64,000 nucleotides of DNA from Pseudoalteromonas shioyasakiensis (GTDB taxonomy: Bacteria > Pseudomonadota > Gammaproteobacteria > Enterobacterales > Alteromonadaceae), in NCBI RefSeq assembly GCF_019134595.1, contig NZ_CP077770.1, positions 1,570,001 through 1,634,000 on the forward strand. The letters run 5' to 3'. The notes beneath the pieces are model-generated. The model did not search any database. It was not told the origin of the DNA and worked only from the letters and a program-made list of their open reading frames with translations. Made by a program: the position numbers and the translations under genes. Positions 26,588 through 36,726 of this stretch are shown here, in pieces. How positions within the stretch are numbered: position 1 is the first letter of the stretch; every line of letters starts with the position of its first letter.

Positions 26588-27451
26588 TTACCACCTAGCG
26601 GTAAATCCACGATTATCTATGTGAACAAAACCACCGTGGTGGGAGGCGGGTTTATAGCGGCCAATACCGCCAGTATAGCGACTGTGTTTTTGAAATTTTT
26701 CGAACGCCTTATAAAGCACATCAACATCAGCAATCGTTAGTTTACCATCGCCATTTAAATCGTCCATTCGGCCATCACCATCTTCGTCTATATAAAGGTC
26801 AAAGGCATCGCCATATTGGTGTCGGCTGTGTTTACCATTACCAATTGAGCGATTGTAATGGGGGGTTCTATAGCCGCTGATAAAGGCAAATTTGCTTACT
26901 TTAATCCCTTCATTTTGTACAAACGTGAGCAGCTCTTCGAGCATCAACAAGCCATCGTTGTTGACATAAAGATACTTTGGAAAGCCACTCACTTGCTTAC
27001 AAATTACATTTTTAACTTGCACATGAGGAGTCAGCTGGCGTGTTAGGTCTTTCTCAAAAATTTCTATAAACCCGTTTGGCGCACTGTATTGTGTGTAGCC
27101 TTTATAAGGTGCAGGGTATAGGCCTATTTGGTAATTATTCAACTGCTTATTGTTGGCATTGAATGGCTTTTTTACTATAACGAGTACCTGTTTGAGGGTA
27201 ATATTGTTGCTCAATACTAGGTTATAAAACCCTGCATTTTCTGGGGCATAAACGGCAATGCTATTTGGCCCTAACCGCTCTGTCTCAACATCTGATACTG
27301 CAGTTGGAGCAAAATCAGCCGTGTTATCAAGTATTAGCACTTGTTTTGCATCAAGTACTAGGCTGTGCAGCGAGTCAGTTAATTCAATAGCAGCAACAGA
27401 GCATGTAGTTAACGCTAAGCACACACTTAAAATAATACGGCTGAAATACAT
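26588..27451 (-). CDS. M15-type (YcbK/DUF882-like) peptidase with EF-hand insert
   Basis: 287 residues with a signal peptide (MYFSRIILSVCLALTTCSVA). Residues about 25-95 look like a beta domain. The peptidase core has SGYRTPHYN and the zinc motif SRHQYGDAFD (SxHxxGxAxD, His 211 and Asp 218), and the last ligand is in HHGGFVHID (His near 277). Between these lies an insert at about 222-250 with two calcium-loop patterns, DEDGDGRMDD and DLNGDGKLTIAD, as in EF-hand or dockerin repeats. The gene is eight bases after ldtD, matching the E. coli ycbB-ycbK pairing. It probably acts on peptidoglycan in the periplasm, with calcium helping to fold or switch it. Confidence 0.85.
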   Translation of the reverse strand: MYFSRIILSVCLALTTCSVAAIELTDSLHSLVLDAKQVLILDNTADFAPTAVSDVETERLGPNSIAVYAPENAGFYNLVLSNNITLKQVLVIVKKPFNANNKQLNNYQIGLYPAPYKGYTQYSAPNGFIEIFEKDLTRQLTPHVQVKNVICKQVSGFPKYLYVNNDGLLMLEELLTFVQNEGIKVSKFAFISGYRTPHYNRSIGNGKHSRHQYGDAFDLYIDEDGDGRMDDLNGDGKLTIADVDVLYKAFEKFQKHSRYTGGIGRYKPASHHGGFVHIDNRGFTARW

Positions 27452-27459
27452 AGTGACCT

Positions 27460-29076
27460 CTAAATTGTATTGTTTGCTAATGGCGTGGTGAGTGCTTTTA
27501 ATAACGCGCCATCACGATTATAAACGTCGGTATAAAATTGTAGGCCCTCGTCGTTACCCGCAACGGTCCAATACATTAAAAGTACGTCTAGCGGTTTTGA
27601 TAAGCTGACTTTTTTAGTTTCTTTTGCCGCAATGGCGTCATCAATTTCACTACGGCTCCAATTATCTGATGTTTCTAATATTTTCTCAGCTAAGGTGAAG
27701 GGGTCATCAACTCTGACACAGCCGTGGCTAAATGCACGTTGGTCTTGCTGGAATAAACTTTTTGCAGGGGTATCGTGCAAATAGATTGAGTATTTATTTG
27801 GGAACATAAACTTGATTTGCCCTAATGAATTATTCTCTGAAGGCTGTTGTACAAACCAATACGGGAAGTTTTTGCGGCTAGCATTCGGCCAATCAATACT
27901 CTCGCTATCAACTGGGTTACGGCGACTATCAACCACAACAAAGTCTTTCTCGTTTAAGTAGTTTGGGTTTTCTTTCATTTTTTTGATGATGCCACCTGAA
28001 ATACTCCGCGGTACTGTCCACGTTGGATTCATCACGATATAGCTCATTTGCCCTTTAAATATTGGGGTTTTGGTGTAGTTTCTGCCTACAACTACATTGG
28101 TTTGCCATTTTAATTTATTGTCTTCAAATAAATACAGCAAATAGCCTGCGATATTTACCACTAAGAAGCGCTCTGTAAGGGTATTATCAACCCAACGAAT
28201 ACGCTCTAGGTTCACTAAAATATCATCAACATATTCACTGTAATCTTTATTGAGTAGTTTTAAAGTGGCGTTGCCAATCACACCGTCATCAGCAACTTGA
28301 TGCGCATTTTGAAAGCGTTTAACTGCTGCTACTAGCTCATCGTTATAATCCGTGGCGTCACTGTTACTGCCTTCAAAATACTTTAGTCGTTTTAACTTTT
28401 GTCTTAAAAGCGGAACTGCTGGGTCTGATTCGCCGGGTTTTAATACTTTGTTTTGCAGTGCGAAGTCTGGTAACTCGCCAGTGGCATCAAGCTCTCGGTA
28501 AAACACGAGGGCGTCTTTTAAGCGCTTATAATGAGGTAAAACAGGCTTGAGGTTTTCAAGTCCCTTATCAAGGCTTTTGGATTTTACATGTTTAAGTAAT
28601 GAGGCCGCTGCGGCATCTGGGCTGACATCAAACTGTTCATAGTTCCATGTGGCTGCTAGTTGTTTTGGGTTTACTTTTCCGCGAATTAAGTGTTTTGCAT
28701 AGGTCATGACTGCATCTGTCATTAGTACATCAAACTGGGCTTTGACGGCATCCGCTCCGCGTTTATCTATTTCGTTGATCAGCGCCATTAATGTATCAAA
28801 GTGATAGTCGTTAGGAGATAGCCCTTCAAGTTCTGCTTGCGCAATTAAGTTGAGCGCTTGCTTGGCATATTTTGCGTTGTCCCATACTCGTTCAAAATTA
28901 TTTGCTTTATAGGTGGCAACGGTCATTTCAGGGGAGTGGATTTGTTGTCTTTCTATACTGTGAGACTCACCAATCAGAATAGGCTCAAGCTGTTGTTGTA
29001 AGTATTGGTTTTCGGCCAGCACAGGCATACAAATGGATAAACAACTAACCAAAGCTGTGTAGCGTAGAATTTTCAT
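27460..29076 (-). CDS. ldtD: L,D-transpeptidase, YcbB/LdtD-like
   Basis: Forms 3-3 peptidoglycan cross-links in the periplasm. 538 residues with a signal peptide (ending VLA). The order is a scaffold region, a peptidoglycan-binding domain near 215-275 (DPAVPLLRQKLKRLKYF, AVKRFQNAHQVADDGVIGNATLKLLN), then the YkuD catalytic domain from about 295. This begins RFLVVNIAGYLLYLFEDNK and holds GRNYTKTPIF, VMNPTWTVPRSI, a His in YLHDTPAKSLF and the nucleophile in FSHGCVRVDDP. The capping-loop insert between TWTVP and HDTP fits YcbB. It is co-transcribed with the M15-type peptidase. Confidence 0.93.
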   Translation of the reverse strand: MKILRYTALVSCLSICMPVLAENQYLQQQLEPILIGESHSIERQQIHSPEMTVATYKANNFERVWDNAKYAKQALNLIAQAELEGLSPNDYHFDTLMALINEIDKRGADAVKAQFDVLMTDAVMTYAKHLIRGKVNPKQLAATWNYEQFDVSPDAAAASLLKHVKSKSLDKGLENLKPVLPHYKRLKDALVFYRELDATGELPDFALQNKVLKPGESDPAVPLLRQKLKRLKYFEGSNSDATDYNDELVAAVKRFQNAHQVADDGVIGNATLKLLNKDYSEYVDDILVNLERIRWVDNTLTERFLVVNIAGYLLYLFEDNKLKWQTNVVVGRNYTKTPIFKGQMSYIVMNPTWTVPRSISGGIIKKMKENPNYLNEKDFVVVDSRRNPVDSESIDWPNASRKNFPYWFVQQPSENNSLGQIKFMFPNKYSIYLHDTPAKSLFQQDQRAFSHGCVRVDDPFTLAEKILETSDNWSRSEIDDAIAAKETKKVSLSKPLDVLLMYWTVAGNDEGLQFYTDVYNRDGALLKALTTPLANNTI

Positions 29077-29232
29077 AGCTATGTCCTTATAACGTATTTA
29101 GTAATTTCTTGAATTGTTTCTTTTTTGCTCATTTAAGCTTAGCAAAACAATACGATTTATAGGAACATATTTTTAAATAAAAAACGCTTGGCAAATTTAT
29201 TGCCAAGCGTTCGGTTGGGATCTTGAGAGGGC

Positions 29233-32200
29233 TTAATTACTGGTTGTTTGTAATTTTGCTTCTGGCTCTGCTTTTTTACCTCTTAGCTTGCTAATTAAGC
29301 GTTTAAAGTCTTCTAACGCGACGTACTGACAAGGGATTAAAATAAGCGTAATGACCGTTGCAAATAACACCCCGAATGCTAGAGATACAGCCATTGGGAT
29401 AACGATTTTTGCTTGTAAGCTTGTTTCCATAATGATTGGTAATACACCAATAAAGGTCGTTATTGAGGTCAGTAATATCGCTCTAAAACGGCGGGCACCG
29501 GCTTGCATTACAGCCTCTTTGATTGCAACACCTTCAGCGCGAGCTTTATTGACAAAGTCGACCATCACTAGCGAGTCGTTTACGACCACACCTGCAACCG
29601 CGATAATACCAAATACCGATAAGCTACTCATTGTCATACCTAAAATCATATGACCGAACATTGCACCAATTACACCGAATGGAATTACCGACATGATAAT
29701 AAATGGCTGTGAGTACGAGCGTAGTGGAATAGCAAGTAACGCAAAGATAATCATCATTGATAAAGCAAAATCACGTACTTGTTCTGCCACACTATCCATT
29801 TCTTCTTGAATACGACCTGCCACATTACTTTCTACACCTGGGTAGCTTTTCAGTAGGCTAGGTAAGTATTCGTCACGAATTTCTTTTGCAATGGCAAATG
29901 GTTCAGCTTGGTCAGTATTAACCGCAGCCCAAACGTTTACAGTACGTTTAGCGTTTTCACGGCGAATACGGTTTACACCATCAACAATGTTAACTTTAGC
30001 AACTTCAGCAAGTGGTACTTCAACACCCGTTGGCGTAATGATACGTGCATCTGTGATGTCACTTACTGCGTTTCGTGATTCACGAGGGTAGCGGATCATT
30101 ACTTTGATCTCTTCACCGTCACGTAAAATACGTTGTGCTTCTAAACCGTAGTAGCTAAAGCTAACTTGTGATGCCACATCCGATAGGGTTAAACCTAAGC
30201 TGTAAGCAAGCGGTTTAAGTTCAAGTTGAACCTCGTCAGTTGCAGATTGTAATGAGTCATTTACATCACCTACGCCTTGCATGCTATTTAGCTTTTCTTT
30301 TAACTTAGCAGCAACTTCTTTGAGCTTATTGATATCTTTGCCTTCTAAGCGAAAGCTAACATCACCGTCATCACGGCCGCCATTCATGATACTGTCTTCA
30401 ATATTAAGCGTTTTCACACCTGGCAATGGTGGCATTTGTTCGCGCCACATTGCACTTAATTGGAAGGTATCAATAGGGCGTAAGTCTGGTTCAACCAAAA
30501 TCGCCATAATGCGTGCACTTGTACGACCGCGTAAACTAACCGATAAATCGCGGATCATCGCTTGACCATATTGCTCTTCAAGTTGCTTATCGACATCTAA
30601 AATCAGCTTTTCAATTGTTTGCGCTGTCTCAAGGGTTGCTTGCTCAGACGAAGATAAGTTCATTTCAACTGAGATACGTGGGAAATCATGTGGAATTTTA
30701 GGGTTCGCAACAAATTTCACTAAACCACCAGCGAACATACCGCCACTAACAATAAGTACACAGATAAAGCCAACAATTACGGTGTAACGGTAATGAATAC
30801 AGCGACCAATAAATGGTGTGTAGTAATTATCAACAAAGTTCTTGAGGCCTTTATCCATACCTAAACGTAAGCGATGTAATGGATTTTTAGGGTTCGCAGG
30901 TTTATTTTTCATGGCTGCTAAGTGAGCCGGTAAAATTAGTTTTGACTCAATTAGTGAGAAAATTAAACATAGGATAATTACACCACCAATGGCTTTAGAA
31001 AACGCAGAGCCAGGGCCTGATGCCAGTGTTTGTGGTAAAAATGCGGCAATCGTGGTTAACACCCCAAAGGTTGCAGGAATCGCAACGCGTTTTACGCCGC
31101 GTACTACGTTATCTAGGCTGTGACCATGCTTTTCAATTTCAGCACTGGCAGACTCACCGACGACGATAGCATCATCAACGACTATCCCGAGCACCAGTAT
31201 AAACGCGAATAAAGAAGCTAAGTTAACAGTAATATCTATAAAGCCCAGTGGCATCATTAAAAATGCACCTAGGAATGACACAGGTAAGCCCATCATTACC
31301 CAAAACGCTAAGCGTAGTGGCAAGAATAGGGCTAGAACCACCATTACTAAAATACCACCCCACACCATGTTGTCGATCATCATGTTTAGACGACCTTCAA
31401 GGTAGTAAGTTAAATCAACAATCGGTGATAGTTTTACACCAGCAGGAAGCTGTGGCGCTTTATCTGCAAGGTATTTTTTTAATACCGCAGCAACTTTAGT
31501 GATGTCTTGATCTTTCGACGCATTTACTTCAAAAGTCAGTGAGTTTTTACCGTTGTACTTAGAGTATTGTAAGCCTTCTTCAAAACCGTCGTTAATTGTT
31601 GCTACATCACCTAAGAAAACTTGTGCACCATCTGGTAAGTGTAATAAAGGCAGATTTTCGAACTCTTTACCACGATACGCTTGGTTTTCAACACGCATCG
31701 AAATATAGCCATTTTCAGAGCGAATTTGGCCTGCTGACATATTGGCAGAGAAACTGCGAACGGCTGTGGCAATATCACGGAAAGTTAAACCATACTCACG
31801 TAGTTTATCTGGGCTGATTTCAATGCCAATTTCGTAGTTTAAGCCACTGTAAAAGTTGACCAAGTTAATTTGTGGTAAAGCTTGTAGCTCATCTTTTATG
31901 TCGTTACCAAGCTCTTTGAGCTGGTAGTTACTCATATCGCCATACAGCGCGAGTATCATAACTTCTTGCTCAAACTTTTCACGGCGAACAATTGGGCGTT
32001 CCATCTCAGCAGGGAAGGTATTGATTGAATCAACCTGCATTTTGATTTCATCGAGTACTTCTTGAGGGTCGTACTTTTCTTCAATTTCTATCCAAGCTTG
32101 TGAAAAACCACGGTTCGAATAGGTAATTAAACGTTTAATGCCTTCGAGACCTTCTAAAGACTCTTCGACCTTAATGGTGATGCCTTCTTCTACCTCTTGC

Positions 32201-32385
32201 GGCGCAGCCCCCGGATAAACAGCTTGAATACTGATCCAGTTACTTTCAAATTGTGGGAACATTTGCTTACGCACCGACATTGCTGTCAATAAGCCACCCA
32301 CTAAAATGAAAATCATAAGTAAGTTTGCTGCAACTGGGTTGCGTGCAAACCAGGCAATAAGCCCTTTTTCTCTGTGCGTGGTCAT
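29233..32385 (-). CDS. RND efflux pump inner-membrane transporter
   Basis: 1050 residues, proton-driven exporter of the HAE-1/AcrB type. It opens with GLIAWFARNPVAANLLMIFILVGG (helix 1) and has two large periplasmic loops and 12 membrane helices. The proton-relay aspartates lie in ILVLGIVVDDAIVVGE (helix 4), and a second copy of the internal repeat appears in GIIAVAGVVVNDSLVMVDFVN (helix 10). The loop motif FPQFESNWISIQAVYPGAAPQEVEE is typical. It starts three bases after the adaptor gene, and GAGGAA for its start lies in the adaptor's last codons. No outer-membrane TolC partner gene is present here, so it probably uses a TolC elsewhere. The substrates are unknown. Confidence 0.95.
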   Translation of the reverse strand: MTTHREKGLIAWFARNPVAANLLMIFILVGGLLTAMSVRKQMFPQFESNWISIQAVYPGAAPQEVEEGITIKVEESLEGLEGIKRLITYSNRGFSQAWIEIEEKYDPQEVLDEIKMQVDSINTFPAEMERPIVRREKFEQEVMILALYGDMSNYQLKELGNDIKDELQALPQINLVNFYSGLNYEIGIEISPDKLREYGLTFRDIATAVRSFSANMSAGQIRSENGYISMRVENQAYRGKEFENLPLLHLPDGAQVFLGDVATINDGFEEGLQYSKYNGKNSLTFEVNASKDQDITKVAAVLKKYLADKAPQLPAGVKLSPIVDLTYYLEGRLNMMIDNMVWGGILVMVVLALFLPLRLAFWVMMGLPVSFLGAFLMMPLGFIDITVNLASLFAFILVLGIVVDDAIVVGESASAEIEKHGHSLDNVVRGVKRVAIPATFGVLTTIAAFLPQTLASGPGSAFSKAIGGVIILCLIFSLIESKLILPAHLAAMKNKPANPKNPLHRLRLGMDKGLKNFVDNYYTPFIGRCIHYRYTVIVGFICVLIVSGGMFAGGLVKFVANPKIPHDFPRISVEMNLSSSEQATLETAQTIEKLILDVDKQLEEQYGQAMIRDLSVSLRGRTSARIMAILVEPDLRPIDTFQLSAMWREQMPPLPGVKTLNIEDSIMNGGRDDGDVSFRLEGKDINKLKEVAAKLKEKLNSMQGVGDVNDSLQSATDEVQLELKPLAYSLGLTLSDVASQVSFSYYGLEAQRILRDGEEIKVMIRYPRESRNAVSDITDARIITPTGVEVPLAEVAKVNIVDGVNRIRRENAKRTVNVWAAVNTDQAEPFAIAKEIRDEYLPSLLKSYPGVESNVAGRIQEEMDSVAEQVRDFALSMMIIFALLAIPLRSYSQPFIIMSVIPFGVIGAMFGHMILGMTMSSLSVFGIIAVAGVVVNDSLVMVDFVNKARAEGVAIKEAVMQAGARRFRAILLTSITTFIGVLPIIMETSLQAKIVIPMAVSLAFGVLFATVITLILIPCQYVALEDFKRLISKLRGKKAEPEAKLQTTSN

Positions 32386-32388
32386 GGC

Positions 32389-33576
32389 TTATTCCTCTTT
32401 TAACGCTAACTGCGTTGTTGGCACACTCAGTGTTGCGTCATCTAGCTTAACCGCCATGCCTTCAGTTGGGTATTCAAGTGCCGAGGTAATAAGTTGCTCA
32501 CCGTTAGCAAGGCCATTATCGGCGATCACCATGCCATTTTGTTCGCGAATGATGTTAAGTGTTTTAAAGGTAAGCGTTTCGCCATCTTGTAAAACAGCGA
32601 CTTTTTTGTCTTTAACTAAATGGTGCGGAACAACAATCGCATTATCCAGCGCTCGGCCTTCGATAGTGGCATTAATGTATGAGCCAAAACGTAATGGCTG
32701 CTTTTGCTCATAAGGCGTTGCTACTTGCGCTACCAAGTAATTCATGCGACTACGTTGGTCCACAACTCCTTCGCTACGTACGATAGTTGCTTGCCAGGTT
32801 GTTTGTTTACCTGCAAATTCAGCGTTAATTGATACGCTGGCGCCAATACCTTGGTTATTTAGGTATTGCAGATCTTTATCTGCTACAGGTAAACGAATTT
32901 CAGCCAATGACGTTGAGCTCAGACTACCAAAGCTGTTACCTGGGTTTACTACACTGCCTAAACTAATTAGTCGCTCGTCAATAATCGCATCGTAAGGCGC
33001 TTTAATGTATGTGCGCTCAAGATTACGTTTTGCGCGTTTTACACTCGCTTGCGCAGCGCGGTAACTTGCAAGTTTTTCAGCAAGTTGTGGTTTACGTAAA
33101 TAAAGCTCAGATGGAATAACTTGGTTTGAGTCACCTTTGATGCGGTCCCACTCAGCTTGCGCAACTGACACCTGTGCACGTTCTATCTCAAGCGCTGAGC
33201 TTGCTTGTGCCAAACCGGCTTCAGCTTCAATGAGTGCCGCTTCGTAATCATTTGGGTCAATACGTGCTAGAATGTCGCCTTGCTTAACAAATCCACCTTG
33301 TACGAATTGATCTGATAACGACACAACCTGACCACTCACTTGCGCAACAAGCTCAGTTTGGTTTTTAGGTTTAACGATACCGTATGATTTTACATCAAGG
33401 GTAATAGCGTCAAAGCTTAACGGTTTGATTGATACAAGCGGGCGCAGATCTTGTTCTGGTTTTTCGACTGGCGGTTGCTTCATAGAGGCAAATGCGAATG
33501 CCATTCCAAGTCCGCCGACTAATACGGCGATAGGGAGAATGATTTGTTTTTTACTAGCCACGGGATAGTCCCTCAC
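32389..33576 (-). CDS. RND periplasmic adaptor (membrane fusion protein)
   Basis: 395 residues. The N-terminal membrane anchor (KKQIILPIAVLVGGLGMAFAFA) carries no lipobox. The HlyD/AcrA order is visible: the half-lipoyl motif near residue 75 (VAQVSGQVVSLSDQFVQGGFVKQGDILARIDPNDYEAAL), a helical hairpin with alanine-rich heptads (about 105-170), the second lipoyl half (RTYIKAPYDAIIDERLISLGSVVNPG) and a beta-barrel with membrane-proximal domain. It precedes the RND transporter gene in the same operon and links it to an outer-membrane channel. Confidence 0.93.
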   Translation of the reverse strand: MRDYPVASKKQIILPIAVLVGGLGMAFAFASMKQPPVEKPEQDLRPLVSIKPLSFDAITLDVKSYGIVKPKNQTELVAQVSGQVVSLSDQFVQGGFVKQGDILARIDPNDYEAALIEAEAGLAQASSALEIERAQVSVAQAEWDRIKGDSNQVIPSELYLRKPQLAEKLASYRAAQASVKRAKRNLERTYIKAPYDAIIDERLISLGSVVNPGNSFGSLSSTSLAEIRLPVADKDLQYLNNQGIGASVSINAEFAGKQTTWQATIVRSEGVVDQRSRMNYLVAQVATPYEQKQPLRFGSYINATIEGRALDNAIVVPHHLVKDKKVAVLQDGETLTFKTLNIIREQNGMVIADNGLANGEQLITSALEYPTEGMAVKLDDATLSVPTTQLALKEE

Positions 33577-33707
33577 GGTTGACGGTAATTAAAAATAAAT
33601 TTGATAGGCTAAGCATACGCAATAAAGTGTTTACAAGGCGTTTGAAGATGTAACAAACCATTACACATATTACAAAGGCGCTACAAAGGTTCTATAAGAG
33701 GTACTCA

Positions 33708-33968
33708 ATGACAGATAAAATGGCATGTAGATTAGGCTGTGGCGCCTGTTGTATTGCACCCAGTATTAGCTCACCGATCCCAGGAATGCCCAACGGCAAA
33801 GCAGCGGGGGAGCGCTGTATTCAACTTGATGATAATAACCTATGTAAATTATTTGGTGATGAATCAAGGCCTAAGGTGTGTAGTGACTTTTCTGCTACCA
33901 TAGATGTATGTGGCACCACCAATGAACAAGCACTTTATTTAATTACTGAACTTGAGCAAATGACTTAA
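33708..33968 (+). CDS. YkgJ-type zinc/iron cysteine-cluster protein
   Basis: 86 residues. The N-terminal C7-x3-C11-x2-C14-C15 cluster (MACRLGCGACC) is followed by cysteines in GERCIQLDDNNLCKLF and RPKVCSDF, the order of the YkgJ/UPF0153 family, which is predicted to hold a Zn or Fe-S centre. The biochemical role of the family is not established. AGAGG lies upstream of the ATG. It is divergent from the RND adaptor gene, 131 bases away. Confidence 0.88.
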   Translation: MTDKMACRLGCGACCIAPSISSPIPGMPNGKAAGERCIQLDDNNLCKLFGDESRPKVCSDFSATIDVCGTTNEQALYLITELEQMT

Positions 33969-34110
33969 AAAGATTAAACCATTAACACTTTTTAACGGTT
34001 ACTGGGATCAGTTGTGTTTTATAGCTTAAGTTTTCTTCATGGTATTTAAAAATAATAAAGAACGACTTGTCTGTTTTAGAATACAACCAACAATACTTGC
34101 GAAATTAACT

Positions 34111-34713
34111 ATGAAAATACATGTAATCATTTATTTACTCTTAGCAAGCTCATTTACTTATGCAATACCACTGCAAGTCAAACTTGATCACAGCTCAGAA
34201 ACTCAATTGCATACTAATCAACAACTCGTTGCTGCTTTGAAAGCAGGTAATAAAGATCAGTTTTTAAAAGCGTTAGCTGCTGGCGCTGATCCAAATTATC
34301 AAATTAATCAATCAAGTAATGTGCTTAGCCTAGCCGCAATTAATCTCGAGGCAGACTTTTTAAATGTGTTACTTCAAAAGGGCGGCAACCCGAACAGTTT
34401 CAGAGTGTCTGCAAGACGACATTTAATTTTTGAAGTATTAGGGCCAGATAGAATAGAGCACCTAAGAACTTTACTTAAGTTTTCTCCAAAACTAGATGTT
34501 AAGGATGGCACAGGCTCAACACCATTAATTTATGCTGCTATATTGAGTAACTACACTGCGATGAAGTTACTAATTGAAAAAGGCGCAGACACGTCTCTTA
34601 AAAATAATTTTGGCTATGATGTTTTGAAGGTTTTAGAAGATAACGCGACACGAGAATGTCATCAATCTGAGTGCTCGCAACTAAATGAAGTGAAACAGAT
34701 TATTATGAAATAA
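34111..34713 (+). CDS. Exported ankyrin-repeat protein
   Basis: The frame opens at 34039, but ATG 34111 gives a proper signal peptide (MKIHVIIYLLLASSFTYA) and a 200-residue protein. The mature part has about four ankyrin repeats: LVAALKAGNKDQFLKALAAGADPN, LSLAAINLEADFLNVLLQKGGNPNS, the less regular LIFEVLGPDRIEHLRTLL and TPLIYAAILSNYTAMKLLIEKGADTSLKNNFGYD. Ankyrin repeats bind protein partners; the partner is unknown. It appears monocistronic. No ribosome-binding site of note is seen before 34111. Confidence 0.8.
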   Translation: MKIHVIIYLLLASSFTYAIPLQVKLDHSSETQLHTNQQLVAALKAGNKDQFLKALAAGADPNYQINQSSNVLSLAAINLEADFLNVLLQKGGNPNSFRVSARRHLIFEVLGPDRIEHLRTLLKFSPKLDVKDGTGSTPLIYAAILSNYTAMKLLIEKGADTSLKNNFGYDVLKVLEDNATRECHQSECSQLNEVKQIIMK

Positions 34714-34727
34714 TTAATAGTCCTCAA

Positions 34728-34757
34728 CGAAAAAATGCCAGTCAATTGACTGGCATT
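34728..34757 (-). terminator. Terminator of the TonB-dependent receptor gene
   Basis: Palindrome AATGCCAGTCAA/TTGACTGGCATT. On the minus strand it runs into TTTTTTCG. It may also serve the ankyrin gene on the plus strand. Confidence 0.85.
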
Positions 34758-34768
34758 GTTGTTTTTGC

Positions 34769-36607
34769 TTACCACGTATAGGTAGCGCTTAGCGTATATT
34801 GTTCGCCGCGACCAGGGGTACCCGGGACTTCTTCGAAAGATTCATCCCAAATGTTGTCAGCTGCAAAGGTTACAAACACATTGTCAAGCTGGGCTGGGGT
34901 GAATTTTAGCGTTAACTGCGTGAAGAAGGCTTCATCATCAGAGCTACGTAAGCGGTTACTATGTTGCTTACGCCATTCGTTATCGATACGCAGCTCAAGC
35001 ACATCCATTGGCTGCCATACTGCACCCAGTGTCACACGGTGATCAGGGTAGTTAAGCGCATAAAAGCTCGCATCAATATCTTCTGTACCATAATCTTCTG
35101 ATTTTTCTAAATAGGTGTAGCTGGCAATCAACTCAGCGCTTTCAAACGATTTATTCGCTAAAAACTCAACGCCTAAGGTGTCTATATCAACCGGGTTTGC
35201 AAAACGTGCTGAGGTTGCATCAAAGCGATATGTCCAATCTGTCAGGTTTTTATCTTTACGGTAGAAAATAGCTGAATCTAAACGCCATGAAGACTGTTCA
35301 ATCAGTAAACCTAGCTCAAGGTTATCGGTGGTTTCGCGCTCAAGGCTGTAGTTACTTCTGAATAATCCGCCCGTTTCACTGCCGCCGATGGCGGTATAAC
35401 CGGGAACTTGTGTTGCCTCGGCGTATGACGCATACCAGGTATGTTCACTGCCATTTTGATGAGCTACTTTCAGGCTTGCATCGGCAATAAATGAGGTATC
35501 AGAGCTATCACGGTTCGTATCATCAAATGTAGCACCAACACGTAAAGTAAGCTCTTTGTTCGCTGTAAGGGCTGCTTTGTACTCAGGCAAGATACTTAGC
35601 TTGGTGTAATTACGTGATGTAAAGTTGTTTTCAAGAGACGTTGATTCAATTTCATCAGCAATAAATTGCCCAGCATAATTAATTGCATAGTGGTCATTTA
35701 AACGGTGATGTCCAGAGAGTGCCAATGACTTAACCGTGGTTTCGTGAAACGCTTCAAAAATAGCTGGGTTTTCACGAGACAAAACATAATGGTCGTTATG
35801 TTTACGATAATAGCCAGTCACTTCAAAGGTATTGCTCTCACCATACACTTGCTTGTGGTTAAGCATGAAAAGCTTGGTTTCAAGGTCTTCGGTTTCATTA
35901 AAATTAAATGGCGTGTATAGATTTGGCCAACCAAAAAACTTCTCTTGGCTTCCGAACATTAAATCAGTTTGTGAGGTAGAGCTTGCAAGTTGAATACGCG
36001 CTGAGGCACGTTCAAAGTCGTGGTCGCCATTATCAATTGAGCCATCACTTTTTGAGTGCGAGTATTCCCCTTCAAAACCTAATCGCAAATCAGGTTTGCT
36101 ATCAAGCTTTTGGCTATGAGCAGCATGAATACTTTGCAAATTAAAGCCATTCGTACCTGTGCCAAGTGAAACACTACCGGTACTCGTGATAGGGCGCCAA
36201 CCAAATGAAACCGTACCAACCGAGCTATTCATTCCATAAACGGCATTATCAGCACCTGTAAGTACTGAAGGGCCTGTTAGCATCTGCGGCGCAATTGGAA
36301 TTTCAGCAAAGTAGTGACCAGATTGAGGGTCAAATAACGTACTGCTACCAACACGAAAGCCAGTATTTTCAAAGATACCACCACGAATGGTGACATCAGC
36401 TTGTGCTTCAGCCATATTACGCGATTGCAAATCGACACGTGGGTCATATTCTAAGTTTGATACCGGCGCATCAAAGGTACCAACAGGTTCTTTATTTGCG
36501 GTTGCTGAAACTTCAACGGTGATTTGTTCAATATTGTTGGTGTCTTCTGCTAACACTGAGCAAGTGACGAATAAAGCGGGAAGTGTAAGCTGTACTGCGC
36601 GTACCAT
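34769..36607 (-). CDS. TonB-dependent outer-membrane receptor
   Basis: 612 residues, signal peptide ending VLA. A likely TonB box is in NNIEQITVEVSA just after cleavage. The plug domain (about 40-170) has ADVTIRGGIFENTGFRVGS and the typical VLTGADNAVYGMNSSVGTVSF. The C-terminal beta-barrel ends in a strand finishing YTLSATYTW. The length is similar to BtuB (614 in E. coli), but I see no cobalamin riboswitch upstream and no Fur-box-like sequence, so the ligand is unknown. It is a lone gene with its own terminator. Confidence 0.92.
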   Translation of the reverse strand: MVRAVQLTLPALFVTCSVLAEDTNNIEQITVEVSATANKEPVGTFDAPVSNLEYDPRVDLQSRNMAEAQADVTIRGGIFENTGFRVGSSTLFDPQSGHYFAEIPIAPQMLTGPSVLTGADNAVYGMNSSVGTVSFGWRPITSTGSVSLGTGTNGFNLQSIHAAHSQKLDSKPDLRLGFEGEYSHSKSDGSIDNGDHDFERASARIQLASSTSQTDLMFGSQEKFFGWPNLYTPFNFNETEDLETKLFMLNHKQVYGESNTFEVTGYYRKHNDHYVLSRENPAIFEAFHETTVKSLALSGHHRLNDHYAINYAGQFIADEIESTSLENNFTSRNYTKLSILPEYKAALTANKELTLRVGATFDDTNRDSSDTSFIADASLKVAHQNGSEHTWYASYAEATQVPGYTAIGGSETGGLFRSNYSLERETTDNLELGLLIEQSSWRLDSAIFYRKDKNLTDWTYRFDATSARFANPVDIDTLGVEFLANKSFESAELIASYTYLEKSEDYGTEDIDASFYALNYPDHRVTLGAVWQPMDVLELRIDNEWRKQHSNRLRSSDDEAFFTQLTLKFTPAQLDNVFVTFAADNIWDESFEEVPGTPGRGEQYTLSATYTW

Positions 36608-36726
36608 CTAAAACTCTCTTGATTTTGTTTAATCTGGGGTAGTGGGCTAGTTAGGCGCACTGAAAACTGCGGGTATTGTATCTGAATCACTGAGTTATAC
36701 CACTCCAACCAGATTTAAGCAGGCAA

